A program made the position numbers and the translations under genes. A model generated the notes under the pieces. The model was not told the origin of the DNA, made no database searches, and was given only the letters and a program-made list of their open reading frames with translations. Shown here piece after piece: positions 16,333 to 24,180 of a stretch of DNA of 64,000 nucleotides (the first letter of the stretch is position 1; each line of letters opens with the position of its first letter). The stretch comes from JAAYBF01 sp963715445 (GTDB lineage Bacteria; Actinomycetota; Thermoleophilia; Solirubrobacterales; Thermoleophilaceae). The DNA lies in the NCBI GenBank assembly GCA_963715445.1, contig OY970240.1:1302001-1366000 (forward strand). Direction: 5' to 3'.

Positions 16333-17271
16333 TCAGTCGTCGGCCACCAGCGAGCGGATGTTGCCGCCCACCGTTCGGATGTACAGGAACGACACGCCCA
16401 TCACGATCAGGAAGGTCAGCACCGAGAGCGCGGACCCGTAGCCGATCAGGCGGTTGCTCGTCAGCTCCTGATGGGCGAGCAGGGAGAGCGTTGTCGTGTT
16501 GTTCGCCCCGCGCGTGAGGACGTAGGGCAGGTCGAAGATCCGCAGCGCGTCGAGCGTTCGGAAGATCAGCGCCACGAGGATCGCCGGCGCGAGCAGCGGC
16601 AGCGTGATGCGGCGGAAGCGCTGCATCACCGTCGCGCCGTCGACCTTCGCCGCGTCGTACACGTCGTCGGAGATCACCTGCAGCCCGGCGAGCAGCAGCA
16701 GCGCCATGAAGGGCGCCGTCTTCCACACGTCGGCGAGGATCATGACCGCCATCGAGTACCCCTCCTCGCCGAGCCACACGACGTCCGCGCCGGGAAGCGA
16801 GAGGGTGTCGAGGAGCTGCGGCGCAAGCCCGAGGTTCGGCTCGAAGATCGTGCGCCAGGTGATCGCGCTCACCACCGTCAGCACGGCCCACGGTACGAGC
16901 ACCACGGTGCGCAGCAGCGCTCGGCCCCGGAACGCCTCGTGCATCGCGAGCGCCATGCCGAGCCCGATCACCAGCTCGAGCGTCACGGAGATGCCCGTGA
17001 AGAGGAACGTGATCCACACCGCGTTCCAGAACTCCGGGGAGCCGAACGCCTCGGTGTAGTTGTCGAAGCCGGCGAAGCGCTGCAGCCCCGGCACCCGGAC
17101 GCTGTACTCGTTCAGCGAGAGCCAGACCGCGTACCCGATCGGGTACGCGGCGACCAGCGCGATCACGATCATCGAGGGGGACAGCATCGCCAGGGCGAGC
17201 CGCCGCTCGCCCTGACCGTAGCGACGGCCGCGGGACCGGCCCTTCCCGGATCCCGCGGTTGCCGCCTCCAT
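16333..17271 (-). CDS. Carbohydrate ABC transporter permease (MalF type)
   Basis: 312 residues, six predicted helices. The EAA motif (YDAAKVDGATVMQRFRRITL, about 214-233) is well conserved. The Gly/Arg-rich N-terminal 25 residues are cytoplasmic. It lies between the substrate-binding lipoprotein gene (30-bp gap) and the MalG-type permease (16-bp gap), all in the same orientation. The heterodimer would form the membrane channel of a maltose/trehalose/oligosaccharide-type importer. Confidence 0.92.
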   Translation of the reverse strand: MEAATAGSGKGRSRGRRYGQGERRLALAMLSPSMIVIALVAAYPIGYAVWLSLNEYSVRVPGLQRFAGFDNYTEAFGSPEFWNAVWITFLFTGISVTLELVIGLGMALAMHEAFRGRALLRTVVLVPWAVLTVVSAITWRTIFEPNLGLAPQLLDTLSLPGADVVWLGEEGYSMAVMILADVWKTAPFMALLLLAGLQVISDDVYDAAKVDGATVMQRFRRITLPLLAPAILVALIFRTLDALRIFDLPYVLTRGANNTTTLSLLAHQELTSNRLIGYGSALSVLTFLIVMGVSFLYIRTVGGNIRSLVADD

Positions 17272-17301
17272 CGTCTTGGCGCCTTCCTGGTGAACCTTCG
17301 G

Positions 17302-18573
17302 CTAGAAGGTCTCGAGCGCTTTCTGGATCTCCCCGTTCATGTCGCTCGCTGCCTGCTCGGCCGACTTGTCACCCTGCAGAGCCGCGTAGACGTTCGTGTA
17401 GATCGCCTCGCTGATCTGCGGGTAGACGGGCGACACCGGTCGCGGCTGCCCCTGCTCGACCGCGCTGCGCAGCTCGGCGGCGAATGGCAGCGCCTTCTTC
17501 ACCACCGGGTCGTCGTAGACCGCGGTGAGCACCGGCGGGAGCGATGCCTTGGACGCCTGGATCGCCTGCTGCGCGGGGTTGGTGGCGAACTCGATGAACG
17601 CCAGCGACCCCTCGGGGTTCCCCGAGTAGGCGGAGATCGCGAGGTCATAGCCGCCGAGCACGCCCGCGCCCGAGTTGCCCTCGAAGGACGGGAAGGTCGT
17701 CACCTCGAAGTCGTCCGCGATGCTCGAGTCCTTGCCGAGCGCGTATGCGTACGGCCAGTTGCGCATGAAGGTGGCCCGGCCGGACTCGAAGGCCCGTCGC
17801 GACTCCTCCTCCATGTACGTGGTCACAGCCTTCGGCACGGCACCGTCGTCAATGCCCCTGCGCATGAAGCTCAGGACGTTGCGGACCTCGTCGCTGTCGG
17901 CCGTGGCCTCGCTGCCATCCTCGCTCACCACTGCCGCCCCCGCGCTGTAGAGCAGCTCGAGGAAGTTGACGGTCAGGCCCTCGTAGCGGGCGCCCTGGTA
18001 GACGAACCCGTTGTCCCGCTGGGCGGCGGTGTACATCGCCTCCCAGGTCTTGGGCGCCTCGTCGGCCTGGTCGGTGCGCCAGTAGATGAAGCCGGCGTTG
18101 GTGTTGAACGGCACCGCCCAGTACTTGTCCTCGTACTTGGCGGTCTCGAGCGTCGACGGGATGAACTCGTCCCCGCGCCTCTCGAGCGCCGTGGTCACGT
18201 CCATCAGCCAGCCCTGCGCCGCGTACTCGGCAGTCCAGATCACGTCCATGCCGAGCACGTCGCACTGAGGCGATTCGGCGCGCAGCCGCTGGATCTGGAG
18301 GCGGCGCTGATCGTCAGCCGATTCGGGCAGCTCGAGCAGCGTCACGTTGGCGTTCGGGTTGGCCTTGTTGAAGTTCTTCACCACGGTGCTGAAGGCACCG
18401 GTGGTGTCCTTGCCGATGCACCAGGTCACGTCCCCTTGCGCCTTGGCTTCGGTCACCTGCTTCGTGTCGCCGGTGGCGCTGCCGCCGCTTCCACCGTCGT
18501 CGTCATCTCCGCATCCGACGAAAAAGAGCGCTAGCGCAGCGGCCAAAGCCGCCAAAAGGCGCAGTGCATTCAT
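17302..18573 (-). CDS. Sugar ABC transporter substrate-binding lipoprotein
   Basis: 423 residues from the chosen ATG; an upstream in-frame ATG exists but a strong Shine-Dalgarno (GGAGGAGGGA, 18581-18590) lies 7 nt before 18573 and the signal peptide starts there. The lipobox is VGC followed by an acidic DDDDGG linker. The family-typical pattern of extracellular solute-binding protein family 1 includes TWCIGKDTTGAF near the mature N-terminus and the central YWAVPFNTNAGFIYWRTD. It captures the sugar and delivers it to the two permeases. A TTGACC (18631-18636, minus strand) could be a -35. It is divergent from uvrC. Confidence 0.92.
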   Translation of the reverse strand: MNALRLLAALAAALALFFVGCGDDDDGGSGGSATGDTKQVTEAKAQGDVTWCIGKDTTGAFSTVVKNFNKANPNANVTLLELPESADDQRRLQIQRLRAESPQCDVLGMDVIWTAEYAAQGWLMDVTTALERRGDEFIPSTLETAKYEDKYWAVPFNTNAGFIYWRTDQADEAPKTWEAMYTAAQRDNGFVYQGARYEGLTVNFLELLYSAGAAVVSEDGSEATADSDEVRNVLSFMRRGIDDGAVPKAVTTYMEEESRRAFESGRATFMRNWPYAYALGKDSSIADDFEVTTFPSFEGNSGAGVLGGYDLAISAYSGNPEGSLAFIEFATNPAQQAIQASKASLPPVLTAVYDDPVVKKALPFAAELRSAVEQGQPRPVSPVYPQISEAIYTNVYAALQGDKSAEQAASDMNGEIQKALETF

Positions 18574-18676
18574 TACCGACTCCCTCCTCCTACTGCGTTT
18601 CGGTACTGATCTGTTACCCCCCGATCGGATGGTCAAACCGGAGCGCGGCCGCGCCGGGCCCGGTCGGCGCGCCCCC

Positions 18677-18682
18677 TATCCT
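18677..18682 (+). promoter_or_regulatory. -10-like element, probable leaderless start of uvrC
   Basis: TATCCT with 7 nt to ATG 18690. No Shine-Dalgarno is visible, consistent with leaderless transcription. Confidence 0.45.
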
Positions 18683-18689
18683 CGAACGG

Positions 18690-20564
18690 ATGCCGAAGGC
18701 CCTGGAGCAGACGCGCGCCGCGCGCGTGAAGGAGCAGCGCAAGGCGCTGCCCGACGCACCCGGCGTCTACCTGTTCAAGGACGAGCGCGGGGGCGTGCTC
18801 TACGTGGGCAAGGCGAAGTCGATCCGCAAGCGGGTGACCTCCCACTTCTCGAAGCCGGGCACCCGGGGCGCCGTGGAGATGACCGCGACGGTGGCGGACA
18901 TCGAGTTCGTCGTCACCGAGACGGAGGCCGAGGCGCTGCTGGCTGAGCAGGAGTTCATCAAGCGCCACCGGCCGCGGTTCAACGTCCGCCTGCGCGACGA
19001 CAAGTCCTACCCCTACATCGGGATCTCGCTCGACGAGGACTACCCGCGCGTGTACTTCACGCGCGAGCGTCATCGCAAGAACCGCGCGTACTTCGGCCCG
19101 TTCTCCAACGCGAAGCGCGTGCGCGAGACGCTCGACCTGCTCGGCAAGATCTTCCAGCACCGCTCCTGCGAGGGAACGGAGCCCGGCCGGCAGTCCGGCA
19201 GCCCGTGCCTGGACTACTACATCAAGCGCTGCCAGGCGCCCTGCGTCGGATACGTCTCCAAGGAGGAGTACCGGCTCAACATCGAGACGATCATCGACTT
19301 CCTCTCCGGGCGCTACCGCCAGATCGAGAGCGAGCTCGAGCAGAGCATGAAGCTCGCCGCCGCCGACCAGGAGTTCGAGGCGGCGGCGCTGTTCCGCAAT
19401 CGCCTGCGCGCGGTTCGCTCGCTGCTCGAGCGCCAGCGGATCTCGAACGAGGCCGTGGGGACGCTCGACGCGATCGCGGTGGCCGCCGAGGAGACGGACG
19501 CCAACGCCCAGGTCTTCCAGGTTCGCGACGGCGTCCTCGCCGATCGGCAGAGCTTCTACCTCGAGAACGCGGCCGCACGCGACGAGGCCGACGTGCTCGA
19601 GGAGTTCATCCTCCAGTACTACGCCAGCGCCCTCTCGATCCCCGCGCAGGTGGTCGTGCCGCGCGGGACCGAGCGCTGCGAGGTGCTCGCGGCCGCTCTC
19701 ACCGAGCGGCGCGGCGCGCCGGTCGAGGTCCGCTCGGCGGAGCGCGGCGACAAGCGCCGCATCGTCGAGCTGGCCGAGCGCAACGCCCAGCTCGCGCTTG
19801 ATCAGGACCGCCTGCGCTCGCAGCGCCGCCAGAGCCGGCGCATCGAGGCGCTCGAGGGCCTTCAGCGGGAGCTCGGGATGGCCGCGCTGCCGATGCGGAT
19901 CGAGTGCTTCGACATCTCCAACCTCGGCGAGACCCACACCGTCGCCTCGATGGTGGTCTTCGAGGGGGGAGCCCCCAAGAAGGCCGACTACCGCCGCTTC
20001 GGCATCCGCGACGCGGCACAGGACGATTTCGCGGCGATGAGCGAGGTGCTCGGCCGCCGCGTGGCCCAGTTCGGCGCCCAGCGCGAGATCTCTCCGCACG
20101 AGAAGGAGCACGATTCGAGCTTCGCCTCGCTGCCGACGCTGATCGTCATCGACGGCGGCAAGGGCCAGCTCTCTGCGGGCCTGCCGCAGCTCGGCGAGCT
20201 GCGGGAGCTCGGCACCACCGTGGTGAGCCTCGCCAAGCGGGTCGAGGAGGTCTTCATCCCGGACCGCCGCGAGCCGCTCCTGATGTCGCACGAGAGCGCT
20301 CCGCTCCAGCTCCTCCAGCACGTGCGCGACGAGGCCCACCGCTTCGCGATCGAGTTCCACCGCGGCCGGCGCGACAAGGCGATGACCCGCTCCGCGCTCG
20401 ACGGGATGCCCGGGGTGGGCCCCTCTCGCAAGCGGGCGATCCTCGCCCACTTCGGCACGCCGGAGCGCGTGCTGGCGGCCAGCCGCGAAGAGCTCGAGGC
20501 GGTTCCGGGGCTCCCCGGCAAGGTGGCGCGCGACGTGCACCAGCACCTCCACCGCGTCGACTGA
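18690..20564 (+). CDS. uvrC: Excinuclease ABC subunit C
   Basis: 624 residues, the usual length. It makes both incisions in nucleotide excision repair. An N-terminal GIY-YIG nuclease (PGVYLFKD then LYVGKAKSIRKRV), the YFGPFSNAKRVRETLDLL segment, a Cys cluster (CLDYYIKRCQAPC) and a UVR domain that binds UvrB (about 220-255) are present. The RNase H-like C-terminal nuclease shows ECFDISN and VIDGGKGQL, followed by a double helix-hairpin-helix (MPGVGPSRKRAIL, VPGLPGKVA). All motifs are intact. An in-frame extension reaches 18564 but would overlap the promoter, so ATG 18690 was chosen. Confidence 0.97.
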   Translation: MPKALEQTRAARVKEQRKALPDAPGVYLFKDERGGVLYVGKAKSIRKRVTSHFSKPGTRGAVEMTATVADIEFVVTETEAEALLAEQEFIKRHRPRFNVRLRDDKSYPYIGISLDEDYPRVYFTRERHRKNRAYFGPFSNAKRVRETLDLLGKIFQHRSCEGTEPGRQSGSPCLDYYIKRCQAPCVGYVSKEEYRLNIETIIDFLSGRYRQIESELEQSMKLAAADQEFEAAALFRNRLRAVRSLLERQRISNEAVGTLDAIAVAAEETDANAQVFQVRDGVLADRQSFYLENAAARDEADVLEEFILQYYASALSIPAQVVVPRGTERCEVLAAALTERRGAPVEVRSAERGDKRRIVELAERNAQLALDQDRLRSQRRQSRRIEALEGLQRELGMAALPMRIECFDISNLGETHTVASMVVFEGGAPKKADYRRFGIRDAAQDDFAAMSEVLGRRVAQFGAQREISPHEKEHDSSFASLPTLIVIDGGKGQLSAGLPQLGELRELGTTVVSLAKRVEEVFIPDRREPLLMSHESAPLQLLQHVRDEAHRFAIEFHRGRRDKAMTRSALDGMPGVGPSRKRAILAHFGTPERVLAASREELEAVPGLPGKVARDVHQHLHRVD

Positions 20565-20574
20565 CGGCTCCGCA

Positions 20575-20603
20575 TTGACGGGCGCAGTAGCGGCATATAC
20601 GGT
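20575..20603 (+). promoter_or_regulatory. Sigma70-type promoter
   Basis: TTGACG (20575-20580), a 17-nt spacer and TACGGT (20598-20603), located between uvrC and the secreted-protein gene whose ATG is at 20644. Confidence 0.45.
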
Positions 20604-20643
20604 GTCCAGACGGCCGAGAACTTCCTCAACGTGGATGTGACAC

Positions 20644-21213
20644 ATGCGAACGACTAGACAACTCTTCCCCTCAAAAGGGGGCTCCCTGCTGGCGGTCGCG
20701 GTGCTCGCAGGCGTCTCTCTGCCGGCAGGTGTGGATGCCGCTGGCCCGCAGTACGCGCACCCGATCTACAAGGACCTCAACACGGTCGATCAGCAGGCGG
20801 ATGAGCGCATCGGACGTCAGTACGCCTGTGTGGTGACGACCCGCCCCACGAAGAAGCGTCGCCGGACCCTTCTGATCTTCGTGACGAGCGGGGTCGCCGC
20901 CGAGCGGGCGCGCAAGCTGCGCTCCGAGCTCGACTACCCCTGGAGGGCGCGGGTGCGGATGACCTCCGACCGCTTCCGCATGCGGAGGATGGAGAAGATC
21001 AAGGAGCGTGTGGAGGCCGTGCAGCCGAACTCGTCCGAGACGGCAACGGGTCTGGAGACCTCGCTCGGCAAGAGCCGCTGCCCGCGCATGGAGATCTTGC
21101 TGCGACCGAAGGGCGAGGCGACCGCCGAGACCGAGGAGTGGGCTGCCGCGATGAGAGAGCGGTGGGGCGAAGACAGGGTGGTCGTGCGCCGAGGCGACCT
21201 CCAGCTGCGCTAG
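20644..21213 (+). CDS. Hypothetical secreted protein
   Basis: 189 residues with an N-terminal signal peptide (hydrophobic core about 13-28, cleavage probably after GVDA). The mature part is basic, with a KKRRRTLLIF strand and repeated Arg-rich helices, and contains only two cysteines (in YACVV and SRCPRM) that could form a disulfide. No family was recognised. It has its own promoter downstream of uvrC and is separated by 87 bp from the MMPL gene. Confidence 0.65.
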   Translation: MRTTRQLFPSKGGSLLAVAVLAGVSLPAGVDAAGPQYAHPIYKDLNTVDQQADERIGRQYACVVTTRPTKKRRRTLLIFVTSGVAAERARKLRSELDYPWRARVRMTSDRFRMRRMEKIKERVEAVQPNSSETATGLETSLGKSRCPRMEILLRPKGEATAETEEWAAAMRERWGEDRVVVRRGDLQLR

Positions 21214-21287
21214 GCCGAGCGGCAGCGCTTCGGCGCAAGGCTCGAGGGCGGCGTGAGGAGCCTCGACTCAGGTCGGAGTCGTCCTAC

Positions 21288-21293
21288 TACGAT
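21288..21293 (+). promoter_or_regulatory. -10-like element upstream of MMPL gene
   Basis: TACGAT with 7 nt to GTG 21301. It supports GTG 21301 rather than ATG 21307 or 21253 as the start. Confidence 0.4.
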
Positions 21294-21300
21294 CCGCTGG

Positions 21301-24114
21301 GTGTCGATGCGCAACGTCATGCGGGGACTGGACGCCGCGATCAGCCGACACCGCGGCCTCGTGCTCGTGCTGTGGCTGGTGGTCGTCGCCGTCGCGATCC
21401 CGTTCGCATTGCGCCAGGGCGACGAGCTGACGGGCGGAGGCTTCGCGGTCCACGGCTCCGACAGCGAGCACGTCGAGCAGCTGCTGCAGGATGGGGTTCC
21501 CGCCGACCAGCGCCAGGTGGTGCTGGCCGCCGTGCTCGTGCTCGATCGCGGCACCCCGCCCGACGCCGTCCGGACCCCGCTCGGCGACCTCGAGCGCGCC
21601 GTGCACGCGACCGACGGCGTCGCCCTGGACAGGAATGCGATCCGCGCAGCGACCTACCTGGCGGACGAGCACCCGCGCCGGCCCGTGATCGTGCCGCTGA
21701 CGACGGCGGTCGACGAGTACCACGCGCCCGATGTCGCCACCGACCTGCGCGAGCGGCTCGGGCTCGCCGACGGCTACCACCGCGACGGTGTGACGATGCA
21801 CCTCGTCGGCCAGGGTGCGCTGTGGGCGGGGCTGCTCGACCTCACCAAGGACGACCTCGCCGCCGCGGAGCGCGTCGGCTTCCCGATCGTGCTCGTGATC
21901 CTGCTGCTGGTGTTCGGCTCGCTGGCCGCCGCGATGCTGCCGCTGGCGATGGGCGCCGTGGCCGTGACGATCACCGGCGCGGTGATCTACTGGCTCTCCA
22001 CCGTCACGAGCATGAACTTCTACGTGACGAACATGGCGTCGATGATCGGCATCGGCGTCGCGATCGACTACAGCCTGTTCGTGCTCGTCCGCTACCGCGA
22101 GGAGCTGCGCGCGGGGCGCTCGCACGACGAGGCCCGGCTGACGGCCTTGACGACCTCCGGCGTCGCGGTCGTCTTCAGCGGCGTGACCGTGATCGTCGCG
22201 CTGGCGAGCCTGTTCGCGATCGATACCGCGGCGCTGCGCTCGCTGGCGGCGGGCGCGATGGTGGTGGTGGCGGTGGCGGTGCTGCTGGCCGCCACGCTGA
22301 TGCCGGCGCTGCTGGGCCTGCTGGGCAAGCGGATCTCGCCGGGCTCCGATCCCGCGGGCAGCGGTGGCTGGGCGCGCTGGGCGGCGCGCGTCATGCGCCG
22401 GCCCTGGCTCTCGCTCGGCATCTCCACGTTGCTGCTGCTGGCGCTCGCCGTCCCTGCCACCGGCCTTGTCCTCGGCGACGGCGCGCTGCGCCAGCTGCCG
22501 CCGGGCAACGAGACGCGCGACGGCTTCGAGGCCGCGATCGCGGTCACACAGAGCCCGGGCCGCGGCGCGCCCCTGAAGCTGCTCGCGCCACCGGGCGAGG
22601 TCGCCTCGACGTTGCGCTACCTGCGCGAGGATTCGGACGTGGAGAGCGTGGCGCTGCGCACCAGGACGCGCGACGGGCGCCGGGCGGTGATCGCAGCCAC
22701 GCCGGTCCACGACGGCGACAGCGAGCAGGCGAAGGAGTTGGTGAGGAGGCTGCGGCGGGACCTCGACGCGCGCGTGCTGGTCGGCGGCAACACCGCCGCG
22801 CAACTCGACTTCGACGACGAGGTGCTCGGCTCGCTGTGGCAGGTCGTGCTGCTGATCCTCGTGCTGACCTTCGTCGCGCTGGCGGCGCTGCTGCGCAGCG
22901 TGGTGCTGCCGTTGAAGGCGATCGTCACGAACCTGGCCAGCGTCGCGGCCGCCTTCGGGGTCCTGACGATGGTCTACGTCTGGGGCTGGACCGACGGGCT
23001 GCTCGGCTGGGAGAGCCCGGGCTACGTCGATACCTTCACCGTGCCGATCATCATCGCGGCGGTCTTCGGTCTCAGCATGGATTACGAGGTCTTCCTGCTG
23101 TCTCGCATCCGCGAGCGTTATGAGGCGAGCGGGGACACGCGCCTCGCCGTCGGCGAGGCGCTGACCTCCAGCGCGCGCACGATCACCGGCGCAGCCGCCA
23201 TCATGGTCGCCGTGTTCGGCGTCTTCATCGGCACAGGGGTGCCCGTGATCCAGCAGGTCGGTCTCGGCTGCGTGGTAGCGATCGCCCTCGACGCGACGCT
23301 TGTGCGGCTGGTGCTGGTGCCGGCCGCGATGGTGGTGCTGGGTCGCTGGAACTGGTGGTGGCCGGGCTCGGCTCGCACCAAGGCGCTGGCGGCGACGGGC
23401 GTGCTGATGGCGCTGACCTTGGGCGCGTGCGGGGGCGGCGACTCGGAGGACGCTGCGCGCACCAACGGGCACAAGGGCGGCGAGCCGTCGTCGGTCACGG
23501 TCGCCGGCATGACGGTCGAGGTCGACCCGTCCAAAGCCGGCACCTCCGAGCAGCCGCAGGGCGTCGACGTCGACGTGCGCCTGCGCTTGCGGACCCCATC
23601 CGAGGTCGAGCCTCCGGCCACGCAGACCGCGCAGCTCGTGCTGCCGGACGGCACGGCGATCGATGGCGGGGACCACCCCTCCTGCGAGCGCGCCGCGCTG
23701 AAGCGCGACGGGCCCGACGCGTGTCCCGCCGGGTCGGTGGTGGGGCAGGGCACCATGCTCGCCGAGGCAGACACGAATCCCGCGCGCGGGGCGGTGACGG
23801 TGGTCAACGGGGGCGAGGACCGAGTCTGGCTCTACGCGGTGCTGCAGAACCCCATCCGGGTCGAGGACGTGATCGACGGCGCGATCAGCGCCGACGAGGG
23901 TGGTGGCACGCTGATCGAGTTCAGGTTTCCCAAGACGCTGCAGAGCGTCGGCGGAGTGCCGATCGCCCTGCGCGAGCTGCGCCTGCAGGCCGGCAAGGAC
24001 GAGTGGCTGACGACGACCTCGTGCCCTTCCGGCAAGCGCTGGCCCTACAGCGGCAAGGCGACCTTCGCCGACGGCACGAAGGCGAGCTACGCAGACGACG
24101 TGCCGTGCAGCTGA
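21301..24114 (+). CDS. MMPL/RND transporter fused to a C-terminal lipoprotein-like domain
   Basis: About 937 residues. Residues about 1-690 are a complete MMPL-type RND pump with 12 predicted helices in two repeats, each preceded by an extracytoplasmic domain. The characteristic MIGIGVAIDYSLF and FGLSMDYEVFLLSR segments carry the Asp-Tyr pairs of the proton relay. After the usual end (VVLGRWNWWWP) the frame continues into KALAATGVLMALTLGAC, which looks exactly like a lipoprotein signal with lipobox LGAC, then about 225 residues of soluble domain with Cys pairs. MMPL pumps export lipids and surface molecules. The tail may be an extracytoplasmic partner fused to its pump. A merged gene pair or separate internal translation start is possible. 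Confidence 0.85.
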   Translation: MSMRNVMRGLDAAISRHRGLVLVLWLVVVAVAIPFALRQGDELTGGGFAVHGSDSEHVEQLLQDGVPADQRQVVLAAVLVLDRGTPPDAVRTPLGDLERAVHATDGVALDRNAIRAATYLADEHPRRPVIVPLTTAVDEYHAPDVATDLRERLGLADGYHRDGVTMHLVGQGALWAGLLDLTKDDLAAAERVGFPIVLVILLLVFGSLAAAMLPLAMGAVAVTITGAVIYWLSTVTSMNFYVTNMASMIGIGVAIDYSLFVLVRYREELRAGRSHDEARLTALTTSGVAVVFSGVTVIVALASLFAIDTAALRSLAAGAMVVVAVAVLLAATLMPALLGLLGKRISPGSDPAGSGGWARWAARVMRRPWLSLGISTLLLLALAVPATGLVLGDGALRQLPPGNETRDGFEAAIAVTQSPGRGAPLKLLAPPGEVASTLRYLREDSDVESVALRTRTRDGRRAVIAATPVHDGDSEQAKELVRRLRRDLDARVLVGGNTAAQLDFDDEVLGSLWQVVLLILVLTFVALAALLRSVVLPLKAIVTNLASVAAAFGVLTMVYVWGWTDGLLGWESPGYVDTFTVPIIIAAVFGLSMDYEVFLLSRIRERYEASGDTRLAVGEALTSSARTITGAAAIMVAVFGVFIGTGVPVIQQVGLGCVVAIALDATLVRLVLVPAAMVVLGRWNWWWPGSARTKALAATGVLMALTLGACGGGDSEDAARTNGHKGGEPSSVTVAGMTVEVDPSKAGTSEQPQGVDVDVRLRLRTPSEVEPPATQTAQLVLPDGTAIDGGDHPSCERAALKRDGPDACPAGSVVGQGTMLAEADTNPARGAVTVVNGGEDRVWLYAVLQNPIRVEDVIDGAISADEGGGTLIEFRFPKTLQSVGGVPIALRELRLQAGKDEWLTTTSCPSGKRWPYSGKATFADGTKASYADDVPCS

Positions 24115-24180
24115 CGCTCTGACCTGCCAGACGACGAGCCCAGAGCCTTTCGGCATGCGTTCGATCCCTCAGCTGCGACG

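Noticed and set aside
21238..21263. AGGCTC/GAGCCT inverted repeat before the MMPL gene considered as a terminator
   Set aside because: The 14-nt loop and lack of a T-run make it too weak to list.
21268..24156. 962-codon open frame antisense to the MMPL gene, and similar long antisense frames (for example 1584-2933, 8374-10407, 14244-16517, 16210-18534, 24229-26646, 30567-32771, 34881-36656, 38313-40100)
   Set aside because: These are shadows typical of very high GC3: they mirror strong genes with intact catalytic motifs, have no recognisable domains, and are rich in Arg/Ala/Gly/His.
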